Below are positions 24,185 through 36,533 of a stretch of DNA of 64,000 nt, piece after piece. The notes beneath the pieces are model-generated. The model was not told the origin of the DNA and searched no databases. It saw only the letters and a program-made list of their open reading frames with translations. The stretch is from the NCBI RefSeq assembly GCF_016545825.1, contig NC_052622.1, forward strand, positions 43,547,263 through 43,611,262, given 5' to 3'. A program made the translations under genes and the position numbers. Positions within the stretch are counted from its first letter, which is position 1, and each line of letters begins with the position of its first letter. The stretch comes from Eucalyptus grandis. Lineage: Eukaryota; Streptophyta; Magnoliopsida; Myrtales; Myrtaceae.

Positions 24185-25245
24185 AGGATTGTCGAGTAAC
24201 ATACAAGTGCGAGGCATTCCCAAATGATTATTGTCAATACTCCTTTTGATAGTCTAACTCGTGCGAATCAAATTGAGTCAATAGAAATCGAGCTATCGCT
24301 GACTGTCAATCATTGGATTACAAAGCACTCTTCATTGTCGTCATTGTCAGATTAAGTATGTATAATGTTAATCAAGAAAAAACAACATCGTAGACCATAC
24401 CGTATGATTGATTGAAGAATCTACAATTTTTTTTTTTGTGCTGGAGGAACCGGCTTGCAGCCAACAGCCGCGCCGTAAACCCTCACGTGACACTTAAGCA
24501 AGAGGACCCACCACCCCTGAGTCACACTTAATACACCTAGCGCCTCCCGTGATTCCCTCCCCTAGGTTTTGAACCCTTCACCTCTGGGCTGAGAATGCCT
24601 TATCCGGCGGAGCCACCGCGGCCGGTGGTGAAGAATCTACATTGTTCTTGAGTAGAATAAGGAAAATTAAAGACGGATTGTCGAGTGATATATAAGTGAG
24701 AGCCATTCCCAAATGATTATCATTGTCAATACTCCTTTTGATAGTTTGACCAGTGCGAATCGGATTGAGTTAATAGAAATTGTGCGATCACTATTCTCAC
24801 ATTCATATGCATAATCCATCTATCCGTAATGTATGGTCTAACCATAATAAATTTTGCCACATTGCATTGATTTTCACAATTTGCTATTCAATGACTAAAC
24901 GTCTGCATATGTAACTATGCCAATATTTCCGATCTCTCATGAAATGCATGACACAATTTACGGTAACATTACAAATTCCTAGACGATTGAAAAGCCAATT
25001 CATGTCCAACTAGATAAATTAGTCAACAATCGTGACTCCCTTCTACCACACGCACATACATCACGGCGATGTGTTCCACCGTCAGATCCAAGAGATGCGA
25101 CGTCAATCGTTGGATGATAAAAGCACTCTTCATCGCCGGATTAAGTATATACAATGTTAATCAAGACAAAACAGCATCTTAGACCATACCGGATGGCTGA
25201 TTGGAGAGTCTACATCGTTCTGGGAGCAGAATAAGGAAAATCCGG
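24185..25245. repeat. Diverged tandem duplication flanking a SINE
   Basis: The block at 24185-24290 (GATTGTCGAGT, ATTCCCAAATGATTAT, CAATACTCCTTTTGATAG) recurs at 24675-24785. The block at 24300-24415 plus 24642-24665 (AAAGCACTCTTCAT, AATGTTAATCAAGA, TAGACCATACCG) recurs at 25100-25245. The second copy carries about 310 bp extra in the middle. The SINE interrupts only the first copy. Confidence 0.75.
24413..24641 (-). mobile_element. tRNA-derived SINE with target-site duplications
   Basis: The body spans 24426-24628 on the minus strand and is flanked by perfect 13-bp direct repeats TGAAGAATCTACA at 24413-24425 and 24629-24641. Read on the minus strand, it starts with a tRNA-like head: an A-box-like GTGGCTCCGCCGGATAAGG and a B-box-like GGGTTCAAAACCT. 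It ends in poly-A, seen as the T-run at 24427-24437. The total is about 203 bp. SINEs are copied by LINE reverse transcriptase; the L1-type LINE further along the window is of the right class, although it is itself broken. The identical duplications suggest a fairly recent insertion. Confidence 0.88.
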
Positions 25246-25834
25246 CTGCTGCCTATCTGTTGAGTGTCGGTAATATGAAACCGAACCACGCGGAATCTTT
25301 AGCAGATCACGTTATCGTTTGTGATTTAATGACATCATCCAAAGGTTCCCCACTCACCATTCCAACCATTATTGGCTAACGACTCTGCACACATCAATCA
25401 ATGGGCGAGATTAGGCAGCACCAATTACTCTTCAGTCCGACCATTTCTTTCATTTTCTTTTAACCTACTTATTCTATAATAAGAAAATGACACAAATATT
25501 CTATAAACTTTACCTCAACATATAATATAATTCCTAAATTTTTAAAGTACCCAATGTGATTTATAAATTTTTGATGCATATTCAATTTAATCCCTAAAAT
25601 TACATGCCCCTTATTTAAGTTAATAAAAAAACTAGTTCTTAGACTAAATTGAATATATATTAATCATTTATGAACTACACTAATAAAATTAAAAGTCCAT
25701 ATACCATATTAAATACCAGTATAAAGTTCATGAATCGTATTGAATAAATTAAAAGTTTACGGATTATATTATATATTTAATAAAAATTTAAGAATGATTT
25801 ATCATCTCTTTTATATTCGTCATTATATCTACTC

Positions 25835-25842
25835 TATATAAA
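25835..25842 (+). promoter_or_regulatory. Candidate TATA box of PYD1
   Basis: TATATAAA lies 450 bp before the PYD1 start codon in otherwise AT-rich DNA. It would imply a leader of about 420 nt. The leader is open in frame with PYD1 back to an ATG at 25923, but that extension is not family-like. Confidence 0.4.
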
Positions 25843-26291
25843 GAGAAAGTTCAAAAAAAGAAAAAAAAGGCTCGACGGATGGAGTCCTGCCACGTCAAAC
25901 GCTTCCGAAAGTCAGATTCAGCGTGGTGAAATCCGATTTTACGTCAATCATATTCTCCCAAATCGGGCACAGAAAGTACGGCCAAGATCGAACAAAAAGA
26001 AAGAAAAAAAAGTGGGGTTCCAATTATCACACCGCCCCTCCGGTGATGCAGCAACGTCAAACCCCCTCCCCCCGCCTCCCCCACGCACATGCAAAAATCC
26101 TCCTCCATCGTCAGCACTCCATTCCTTCCTCCATTAGAATATTCAAATCCTCCAGCTCGAAGCAGCAGCTACAAGACGCAAACGATTCCCCCCTCGATCC
26201 CCTCCTCCGTCCTCCGCCCCCCGAAGAATATACAGCGCGGATTCACCAGGCTGCAACTCCTCGATCTCGCTCGCCCCCGACATCGCCGCCG

Positions 26292-29200
26292 ATGGCTTCC
26301 CTCGGTCTGAAGCAGCTCGGAGGCGCCCACCGCCCCGCCGCCGACCCCGCCGGGCTCCGGTGCCGCCGCCGGCCCGGCCTGTCCCCGCCCGGCAGGGTCG
26401 GGTTCCGGGTGCTGGCGTCCGGGGATCGGGCGGAGCCCGACCTCAGCGTCACCGTCAATGGACTGCACATGCCGAATCCGTTCGTCATCGGGTCCGGACC
26501 GCCCGGGACCAACTACACCGTGATGAAGAGGGCCTTCGACGAGGGCTGGGGGGCCGTGATCGCCAAGACTGTAAGTTCCTCGCTCGTCGGTGATGCCGGA
26601 AGTTCGTATTTGTTAGTTCGTCGGTGAGGTTAGGACTTGGGCGATTGCCGAGATCTCGAGTTCCCTTTTAGTTCTAGAAAATCGGCCACCGTCGTTATCG
26701 GAGTATCTGTCTCTGAGGTTAGAATTTCGGGGAAACTGAGCCTTCCTGATGGGTGATTATGTGTTTCTGTAGATCGCTTCTGAAAATTTGCATTTTTGAG
26801 TTAAGGCTATTCCGTTATCTGAATTCCAGTTGGTTCGTCTGCTCTGCTGCTCCGTCGACCGTGTTTTCCGTGATCCGAGTTATGGTTGCTTCATCTGCTC
26901 TGCTGCTCTGTCGATCCTGTTTTTCCTTCAAGTATAATTGAGTGGCACGTAAAGATTTAGTTTTGCTTTTGTGGGTCGGCATATAATGTTGTTATCTATT
27001 CTCGATAATGTATAAGCAAGTGTTTGCTTTCCATGCGACGTTTGCGAGGTGCAAACTACTTTTGTTATACATCAGATGCATTTGGAGCGTCATTTGGGAA
27101 ACCCATGTGCATGGACGAGGCATAAGTCGTGGTATGTTGAGGTTGCTCAGCAGATGTTTAGATGTTCACTGAATTAGTATTGATAATGGAGTAAGGAGAT
27201 AGAGACTTAAGGCTGTTAACTTGAGGGGAAAAAACAGAGCATTGAGGTTTCATGGACGTTTCTATCAGCAAGTGAACCCTTTGAAAGAAAAAGAAAGTAC
27301 CTGAACTAAGATTGAGTGTGTTGATTGTCTTAAAAGTAGCAGAATGTAGCTGCCATCGTGGATTATCATATCCGTATCCTTTTCTCTCTACTATTTGGAC
27401 ATTTATGGAAGGGACTTTCTTGTGGCTTTTCTTCCGCTGTTTTGGCTTGTTGTTGGAATAATATCTATTACTGTGAACAAATCGTGCTGATGATATTGTG
27501 TTCTTTACTAATTTTTTGTCCACCCTTGTAAATCATTCTGCTAGGTTTCCCTGGAGGCTGACAAAGTTATAAATGTCACCCCTCGATATGCTCGGCTACG
27601 TGCTGGAGTAAATGGATCGGCTAAGGGACAAATTATAGGGTGGGAGAATATAGAACTCATCAGTGACCGACCTCTTGAGACGATGCTTAAAGAATTTAAA
27701 CAGTTGAAAGAAGAGTATCCAGATAGGATTCTCATTGCTTCTATTATGGAAGAATACAACAAAGCTGCATGGGAAGAACTCATTGATCGAGTTGAACAAA
27801 GTGGAGTTGTAAGTTAAACTAGTACTTTTATATCTATTTTTCCTCAAATGGCTAAATCAAGTTGATGACCTCTTCATCTAACAATATGTACTGTTTCTTT
27901 AGGATGCCATTGAAATCAACTTCTCATGTCCACATGGTATGCCAGAGCGTAAAATGGGTGCTGCAGTCGGCCAAGATTGCGCTCTTTTGGAGGAGGTCTG
28001 TGGATGGATAAATGCGAAAGCTACTATTCCTGTTTGGGCAAAGATGACTCCTAATATTACAGACATAACGCAGGTTAGCTCTCAGTGTTGCAGATTCTGC
28101 CTAGTTTCTGGCAATTTCTCATGGGAAATTACTGATTGTCATTTTTAAAAGAAGGTTCAGGCGTTGGATCTATTGGGAGCCTGTTTATATTGTGTTATAA
28201 GAAAGTGCTCTCATGGCCACTAACTGGACTCTGTGTCTCTCCACTTTGCTTGGTGCTTATACTCTGAATTAGTATCCCAGCCATTTGATGCCTGTGTGCA
28301 ACTGTTGGATGGTCAACCAAGATGATAAAAGGATTATTTTTCTGAGAGTGGTGGACTGCTCACCATGTAGAATTAAGAATTATAATTAAAATTGGCTTTT
28401 ACTCTGTTCTTTTTGCTCTTGCCCTTACGTTAGATGGAGCACTTTTAGACTTAGGTTTGAAGCCTGCTCGGGATTACATTTTGTCACGTGATTATGATAT
28501 AACTAATCAAATCATAGATCGACTAAGCATGTATCTTCATAATACTACTGCTTTAGTATTACCGGTTAGGTATTTAGGAGAGATGTTGCATGAGAAGTCC
28601 CAAACATTGGGTATGAAATGCAGTGAAGTCATAAACCTTTCAATCCGTGCAATCATCTAAACCTTTACTCACAAGTGCTATTGAGTCTTAAATTTTTCTA
28701 AATTTTTGCGATCATGTTCTAAACCATTATTGAGAAGTGCATTTAAGTCCTAAATATAATACTAAAACTGTAATTTAAGGCCATCTCATAGGCAATTCTC
28801 TATTGCAAATAGGATCCTCGATAATGCTGATTGAAAGATTCTGACTGAATTTTTTGAAAAAGGTTGAGGACTTGATTGTATTCCTTGGCAGGTTAGGACT
28901 TCTAGTGCACTATTTGTGACATTTAGATTACACCACACTATTAATAACCAAAATTAGATGCATGGAAGGAGGGCATTCTTGGCCTGTAGATTGCAATATC
29001 AAGTTTGTGTATAACCAAATATTAGTCACGCTTTAACTTCTCCTTGATCTTGAAGCTTGAAACCAGTGATGACTTACGTGTATATTGATTGATCTTGATA
29101 ATGCATCTGTTTGTTCTGCAGCCAGCAAGGGTGGCTCTAAATTCAGGATGTGAGGGGGTATCTGCTATCAATACGATCATGAGCGTGATGGGAATCAATC

Positions 29201-30561
29201 TTGAAACGTTACGGCCCGAGCCTTGTGTTGAAGGGTACTTTTAACTCTTTTGCATTGACTACCGTTTTATTCTTTTTTGGGTATTGTAAAATGTAATCCT
29301 AAGTTTGATGTTTTAGGTATTCAACTCCTGGGGGCTATTCTTCCAAGGCAGTTCATCCTATCGCACTTGCAAAAGTCATGAGCATTGCAAAGATGATGAA
29401 GTCGGAATTTGATGATAAGGACCACACTCTTTCAGCCATTGGAGGTGTTGAAACAGGAGGTGATGCTGCTGAGTTCATTCTCCTTGGAGCAGATACAGTT
29501 CAGGTACGACAGGGGATTAGTTATTGTTACATATCCTTGGAGTGTTTATAACGTAAATTTCACCCCCTTTTCACAGTGTCTGACTGAATTTATCAGTTAG
29601 TTTGTTTATTAAGATTCCATAAATGTTACTGAGCACTTCAGATAATGAGCTAGTAAAATTCTTTTATTCTCCTTTTCCTTGTTCTTGCCGTCCTCCCAAG
29701 GGTAGGGTAACCCAACAGCATGTTATTCTGCAATGTCCTTTTCCACTAAAGCCTGGGCGGAATTGTTTACTTCAGTTGACAGCCACTAGATCTGCTGTGT
29801 GAATCCTTCCTAGTTGCTGGAAACCCAGAGTCTTAATTTGATCCAGAATGTGTGACCGAGCTTGTTGTGGGGTAAACTAGCAATGTATATTGCATTATTG
29901 GGGATTCTCAAGGCCTCATTTTTCTTGCACTGGCTTGGATCATGCTGAAAATGAGGTAATAACTTTAAGATTGGGGGCAGGGACTAATGCTACGACATAA
30001 TCCCCTTCGGATTGATGTGACATCTGTTACTGTCCATACAAATTGGTGTTTCAACCTTTTTCTGTTGAATGTCTAATTCTTTTATTATGCAAAAGAAGAG
30101 AGCTTCTCGTGTGAAAGCCACTTGGCGATGTATGTCTTCTGCGAACTGGGCAGAGAATCATTCATTCGTGGTTTGCAGGTATGCACAGGTGTAATGATGC
30201 AGGGCTATGGCCTTGTCAAGAAACTGTGTGCTGAGCTGAAAGATTTTATGAAGACGCATAATTTCTCAACAATAGAAGATTTCAGAGGGTATAAATTATT
30301 TGGGAGAATCAAATTTTCTAAAACCTCGCTCTAAATTCCCAGGCGTGATGAAGTAGGGCAGGATTCTCACATTAATTTTTCTTTTTACCTCGTCGGTCTT
30401 TCAGGTCTTCTCTTCAGTATTTTACCACTCATACTGACTTGGTACAAAGGCAGCAAGAAGCAATTCGACAGAGGAAGGCAGTTCGGAAAGGCTTGCAGTC
30501 GGACAAAGATTGGACTGGAGATGGTTTTGTGAAGGAGAGTGAGAGCATGGTTTCCAACTAA
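26292..30561 (+). CDS. PYD1: Dihydropyrimidine dehydrogenase (NADP+), plastid
   Basis: Seven exons: 26292-26570, 27545-27808, 27903-28073, 29122-29234, 29317-29503, 30179-30288 and 30405-30561. All junctions are GT-AG and in phase, giving 426 aa, the length I recall for Arabidopsis PYD1. The enzyme reduces uracil and thymine with NADPH, the first step of pyrimidine breakdown in plastids. Residues 1-45 are Arg/Pro/Ala-rich and look like a transit peptide. The mature part begins at about LSVTVNGLHMPNPF. Visible motifs are VIGSGPPGTNYTVMKRAF, VTPRYARL, INFSCPHGMPERKMG with the catalytic Cys, VWAKMTPNITDI, the FMN-phosphate region IGGVETGGDAAEF, and VCTGVMMQGYG. It ends KDWTGDGFVKESESMVSN. The start at MASLGLKQ matches the family; exon 1 is strongly GC-rich compared with the rest. 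AATAAA lies at 30601. Confidence 0.96.
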
Positions 30562-33500
30562 AAATATAAGGATGAGCTAAGCCTTTCCTTGTACACCCAA
30601 AATAAATTGCAGCTTGAATTTGTAAAATGTATGTGTAGATGATGATGTTCGTTTTCTCTTTACGCTGCAATCAAAACTGATGCTGTAAATTGTGACTCAT
30701 TTATCTGGCGCATCCCTGATTCTGGTAAGAGGACACCAAGAATTGACTGATTACATGAATTCATGATGTTCATTTCATCTTACATTCAGTCAGCTCCAAG
30801 CCTTCATTAGTAGATGCAAATGCCAGTACATGCACTCTGCACGTTCAGATTGATTTTTAAAATAATACAACAGAAAGAACACAAAACACCGTGCTCGGGC
30901 GGGGCAGACAGACTTGGGAAGACCACGTCCGTCGATCATAAGTTACGGCCCCATACAATATAAATTTTTGAAACACACATGTAGTCCATGACGTGGAAGA
31001 AGAGCGAAGTAGCCAGAGCGGCAGATTCTTGTTATCTTCCGGTCTTCGAAACCACCTCTTTCCTATCGTCTCGACCAAAGGCCCTCCTGGTCTTGGGTCA
31101 GGCATTTGTTTCTCCTGGAAGCCACGATTTAGATTAAACATATCAGCAATGAGAAATGTCACTGCCTTCCGGTTCTATGACGCTTCTTACATGAAATGAG
31201 TGCATTTTCAAGGATCAAGTCCAATCATCTTTAGCTGAATGACTTGGGTTCAAGATACGTTCGAATATGGAGTTGTTTTTGAGGAACAAGTTGTTACTTA
31301 TGGGGGATTCCAACAAGGTAGAAACTACCGGATTTTCATGGGTGAAGCTAGAAAAAGTTGTCGAATCATCAATGATATTATCTTTTCAGGGTGGGGGATT
31401 CGACAAATTCATGGGTTAGGAAAGGGCCAAATGTGGAGCACACATAGCTGGGCTCAACTAGCGAGTTAAGAGCACTTGTACAGAATCGCTAAGTACTGAA
31501 GCATTGATATTCTTTATTTTCATTGTCAAAAAGTTGATAAGTTTTAAAAATTATTAACTAGAGATGTGTTTTTAGTAACTTTAGTAACTTTTTCACGTGA
31601 AAGTTTACTAGTCACGAGATAAGTAGTTAACCCCATATAAAATCTTACTTTCTATGTGTGCACGTTGGCTAAATTGCATTGGTAATTTTCTAGTTTCTAA
31701 TATTTTCAAACTTGCGTTTCCCTATCAATGTGATTATCCGCTTAAAGAAGGTACGAGTTGCTAGTATGTCAAAAGTTACCTTTTCTCATGAAAAAACTCA
31801 CTACTCAAATAAATAGTATTTCATTAAAAATGCTCCACAAATATTTGTCAATCGAACAAACAATATCATATGGCCATTTCCATTGGGGCGGCGATATTTC
31901 CACCCTCTTTAAAATTAAATCCACCCCCATTTCCACTAAAAATATAATATTGTCCTCAATTTCAATTGCAATCTAAAGTGATAGCTCCAAATTTATTTAG
32001 TTTCTTTCTTTTTTAGTTTTCTATTTCTATGTGGGATTTAATTGTGATAATTAATATATCACATGCTTGTTTTTGTTTATGCTTTTCGCCAAATGTGTAC
32101 TTATTGCGATTTAAATAATAAAAAGTAGTCTTTGTATTATTGCTCTTATAACAATTAATCTATCGTTCATCCCTCTAATCTCAAAAGTTTACTTTCCTAG
32201 TATATATTTTATTTTTTAATTTCGTTAATCTAAAATATAAATCAAGCCTCTATATTTACTATATCAAAGAATTTGTCTGTTTTTTTGTTTCATTTCTATT
32301 GGCGAGATGCTTTAACACATAGCATGTTAGACATTATAAAAGTGTTTGGAAAAACACTAACATTGACATAAAAAAGTTATGCCCAATAAGATATCTTGAT
32401 ATTGTTCGCAAACACTTTGCAAATGATATTAATTTTTTTGTCATAACAAAATAATGAAATTTTAATGATACTTTACAAAAAATTCTTATTTTATGCAACG
32501 CTTTGATATAATTAGATTCCATCTTTTGAAGTTTCATGAATGAGAAAGTAACTATGATATTGTCTTGGAAAAGCTTTAAAGAGTTTTTTTTGTTTTTTAT
32601 TTTCTGTATATGTATATAACAGACAAATGAAAAAAAAAGATTTGATGGAAATATGCACAACAAAGATGTAAAAGTTTGTAAACACATGACTGTGTTCAAA
32701 AGTTATCTATGTTCAATTTTTTTCTAGATTTTACTGGACAATTTATCTATAAATTTGCTTGACAATGTAGGAAATAAGTAGGTTTCCTTCAAAATTTCTC
32801 TTTTCAATAAAACTAATCTTTACAAAAGTAAAATTTAAAAAACAGAAAACATAATGCCTTTAATATAATGGGATATCCACAATAAACAAGAACAAATGAC
32901 AACTAAATCCTACATTAGAATAGAAAAACTAACAAAAGAAGAAAAGTACATATATTGGGGGCTATCACTTTAAATTGCAATTGAATAATTAAGGGTAACT
33001 TTGTCTTTTTAATGAAAATCGAATAGATTTAGTCATGTAAATGGTGGAAATAGCATCACCCTTTCTATACTTACTATTTTCGTGATATGCACAATCAATA
33101 TTTTAAAAAGTAAATATTTCTTCATCAAACACATTTAAGAAGTGCCTTAGGGCAATGCGGGGTATAGTTCCTGCATACGAGATGATTATCAAAAAAAGTT
33201 TTGAACCTATTGTACAACAATTAATTCAGTTTGTAACACTTCGATTGTTCCAATTTAGTTATAAACATTCTAATAATATGTCAATGTAGTCAATTCAGCT
33301 AATTTTAGTCAAAAATCATTAACGTGAATGCAACCGTTGGAATTAAAAGAAAAAATACAGAAAGAAAAGAAAATATAAAAATCAATAATACAAAATTCAT
33401 TAAAAAATTGCAAAAAAAATTGTCTTTATCCAAATTAGCGATTTCCTACTAAAATTGGTGGCAATGAATACATTAGCAAACATCAAGAAGTTTATGACTG

Positions 33501-34165
33501 AATAGTATAATTGAAAATTTTAGGATTTTTGGAGAATAATTGTCCATTTTTTGAGGTGCAATCCACAAACTTCGCCCTACCCCTCCTCGGTTAACCGCGC
33601 TATCATATCTCCCCAAAGCTCATCAAGCAGCGTGGGATGGCGCTGGGGTAGCGACGTGCAGTGGCTTGAGCTCCTGCTGGGTATGAGTGGTTCTGCTGGA
33701 GATGTGGCGACCAAGTGGGGACGAAAGGGAAATAGGAGAGAGAAAGGTGGGAAAAGCTAGGGCTTTTGATTGAGTATTGTCCGACACACTTTAGTTTTCT
33801 GTATGAAAGTTACCACTGATGTGGAGAAATGCCTAACTACTGATGATTTGCAATTTACTTCATATAAAATTTAACTGATTACACGAGAAAATCGCTAGCT
33901 AAAAACTACGTTGTTTATTACTTTGAATGTGGAAAATCATTAACTCGGTAGAACAATTGCATCACTCGTGTAACAGTCGACTTCACTGATAATAACGATC
34001 GAAAGCTTATTTTCCTTTTGCAGGAAGTTAGCTTTAATTTTTCATATTAAAGTAGTAGTTACTTTCTCTGTGTTATTAGTAACTTCTCATTAGGAGAAGA
34101 GGAAATATGAGCCTATAAATGGACACGTGACCTTTTAGATATGATTAGTAAGCTTCCAGTAGGAT
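30562..34165. other. Intergenic region, PYD1 3' flank and repeats
   Basis: The PYD1 3' UTR has AATAAA at 30601-30606. The rest is AT-rich, with a copy of the TTTAGTC-type dispersed repeat at about 33205-33320 and no supported gene. I looked on the minus strand for ELK and homeodomain exons that would continue the KNOX gene and saw none. Confidence 0.55.
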
Positions 34166-34171
34166 AAATGA

Positions 34172-36287
34172 CTAGTGATCTAGCATGTGGTGAACCGCCC
34201 AAAATGGTAAGGGAAGTAAAATCGCATCAATGGGCAGTTTTATTGCTGCAGATGACAGATGAGAATTGAGAAAAAAGAGAGACTCACCAGATAGAGAAGA
34301 GGTGGAAGGAAGAGGAGGAGGAGGTGGAGTTGTGATCATGTCCTCGAGCTGAGAATGCATGTCGTCGATGAAAGCCATGGTCTCCAGTTGAGGCTCTTCC
34401 ATTGCTTCTCTCAACTTGCTTAGAACTGAGCAGTAAGCTCCCTGCGGGCGTCATTTGATTTGTCATCTTGATTTGTATAATAGCGCTTCTTCATTTTGGG
34501 TGGTTACTTCTGATATGAATATACTCGTCCCAATCTAACACAGAGCTACGTACGATCTGTTTCAATTCTTACGGTTCTTAGCGCATGCTCGATGACTTAG
34601 TGCATGCCTCAAAGGGCTTTGTCCCTCATCTTCTTTTTCCCCTCTCTTCACTAAGTGGCTATATAAATGTCGAACTGCAAAATCAAGATTCTCAAGGCGA
34701 CGTTCAAAACGTGCAATTTCAAATTAGGGTTAGTCTTTGCCATTAGTTGGATCTTCAAATGTTGTTTGTTTTCCTCGCATCATCTCTTTGGCTACGCATG
34801 TTTTCTGTGGACTGTCTATAAGCCACGTAAGAGATGGACATGTAAACTCATATCAAGTAGGGTACAGATCTACAGGCAGATATTGGAAAAAATCTCTTTC
34901 TAGGATCTGACTTTTAGTTACGAAACCTGAGAAAATTGATTGAGGGAAATGCGACCTCAATGATAGGACAAGAACAGATTGATCCACAGCTAAGAACAGT
35001 ACCTCGATTTAACCTGTCTTGAACGACTTAAAAAAAAAAACCATTTACATTTGAGGTGCTTGAACAAGAACAATGATACCAAACGTAGGCAAACAACTGG
35101 CGAGTGGTAAGTGAATTGGTTTTATTAACACGTCAATCAATGCATTTGAAAACTCTGAACTCAAATTCCTGAATGGAGAACCAAACTACCATGCAATGGC
35201 AAATATCAGAGCTCATGCCCCTTCTTTATCTGGCCAAACAGTAAGTATTGTCACTTTCAAGTGGATAACAGATGCCGCTTTCATCAAGCCCTCAGGGCTC
35301 AGTCACTCAAGATAAAAAGAAAAGCAAAGTGGTCAAATCCCACCACTGTAGATTTGATTTGACTCATATTTCAGTGCCCTCTCTCTCTCTCTCTCTCTCT
35401 GTCTCTTTGCACAATGTGCCCTGTTAAAGTTCCGTACTTGACAGTGACATTACTCAAGATGAATGGAGAGGAAAAAGAGATGCCCTTCTCATTGATATGA
35501 ATTTATATTGGGCATGGAAAGGTTGATATGGTAGAAAGTAATGTTTCAAAATTCCTACTTTTTGCTTGAAGTAGTAATTTTACCCCCACATACCCATTTA
35601 AGTTTGTCACCTAAAATCTTTACGTCCCTAATATTACTCATGAAAAAAAGTGATGTGTGAAAACACAGAGTTTCATGCCTTTCTCTCGATATGCCAAACT
35701 GAAGACCAGTTTGGAAATTATGACTTTGGAATTCTATTGCTCTGCAATTTTATGTTCCAAACATTTCCAAACAATATTGACAATTTTAAGTCTTGTTTTT
35801 ATGAGCCATACTTTAATATACAAATCTAGTTTCTTTACTGCTCTACAGTTTTATATTCCTTTATAATGAATTTACAGATATAAGTTTTCATTTGTTCCTT
35901 CGAATGCTTTGCTAGTTTGATGATCATTTATACAACCTAATCCAAGACAGATTCACTTGTTTGCTTTCCCAAAGAATAATAATATACATACTGAAACGAC
36001 ACTGTCTTTTGCAGATGCCACGAAATAGTAGGGCTTGTAATTAAAGGAGCAGCTTACCATAAATTGGTCTAAATCGGATTGACTCGGCGTGCTGATCTTG
36101 GCTTCACCATGTTGATGTTGGCGGAGGTGTACTTGTGGATTCATCATCATCTGGTGAGTCATGTCATCTTTGCAAGCTCCACCAACCTTCAAAGGAAGAA
36201 AGTGTAAATCCTCGACATATACAGATCAGAAACGAAATGACAAATTCCGTGTAAATGCGTGTGTTTCGCGTGCGTGAGTGAGTGAGT

Positions 36288-36329
<42 letters not shown>

Positions 36330-36533
36330 TTTCAAGCAGTTGAGGTGAGCTTGAACGAGCTTCCCATACAGAGGGTGGCTTGATATGCTTCTCTTGAGTG
36401 CATCATGATTTTCACACTGATCTTCTTCTCCCCTTCCTCCTCTAATTTCTTCATCTTCTTCTTCTGCTTCTCCTCCTTCTCTTTTCACATCCCTTTCCAG
36501 AACCTCACAACAATCGTCCCTCAGACCCTCCAT
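34172..36533 (-). CDS. KNATM: KNATM-like KNOX protein without homeodomain
   Basis: Three exons: 36533-36330, 36186-36058 and 34441-34172. The phase is 0 at both junctions, giving about 200 aa. Exon 1 begins MEGLRDDCCEVLERD, has an acidic stretch, then enters the KNOX1 domain (DALKRSISSHPLYGKLVQAH, LNCLK). Exon 2 continues VGGACKDD and ends in SQSDLDQFM. Exon 3 gives the KNOX2 domain (GAYCSVLSKLREAMEEPQLE, TMAFIDDMHSQLEDM), then a Pro-rich tail. A good donor (GTGAGT) lies at 34287 after LPSTSSLSG, so the true end may be a further exon; reading through gives a stop at 34174-34172. No homeodomain follows within 3 kb. KNATM-type proteins bind BELL homeodomain partners and modulate KNOX/BELL activity and leaf polarity (known for Arabidopsis KNATM and the tomato and citrus equivalents). 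Intron 2 is 1,616 nt and contains a (CT)n tract. Confidence 0.82.
35382..35400. repeat. (CT)n microsatellite in KNATM-like intron 2
   Basis: About nine CT units, ending in GTCTCTTTGC. It is intronic and has no other visible role. Confidence 0.8.
36280..36328. repeat. (GTGA)n/(GA)n microsatellite abutting a splice donor
   Basis: A (GTGA)n run merges into more than 20 GA units on the plus strand. On the minus strand, this pyrimidine tract begins two bases after the presumed donor of KNATM-like intron 1 (AAA then GTTCTCTC). Confidence 0.85.

Noticed and set aside
25923..26291. In-frame extension of PYD1 exon 1
   Set aside because: Not conserved in the family; from 26292 the length is exactly that expected.
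31239..31469. 76-codon plus-strand ORF after PYD1
   Set aside because: No recognisable family and no gene signals around it.
30562..34170. Search for ELK and homeodomain exons for the KNOX gene
   Set aside because: None seen on the minus strand, so a full-length KNOX model was dropped in favour of KNATM type.
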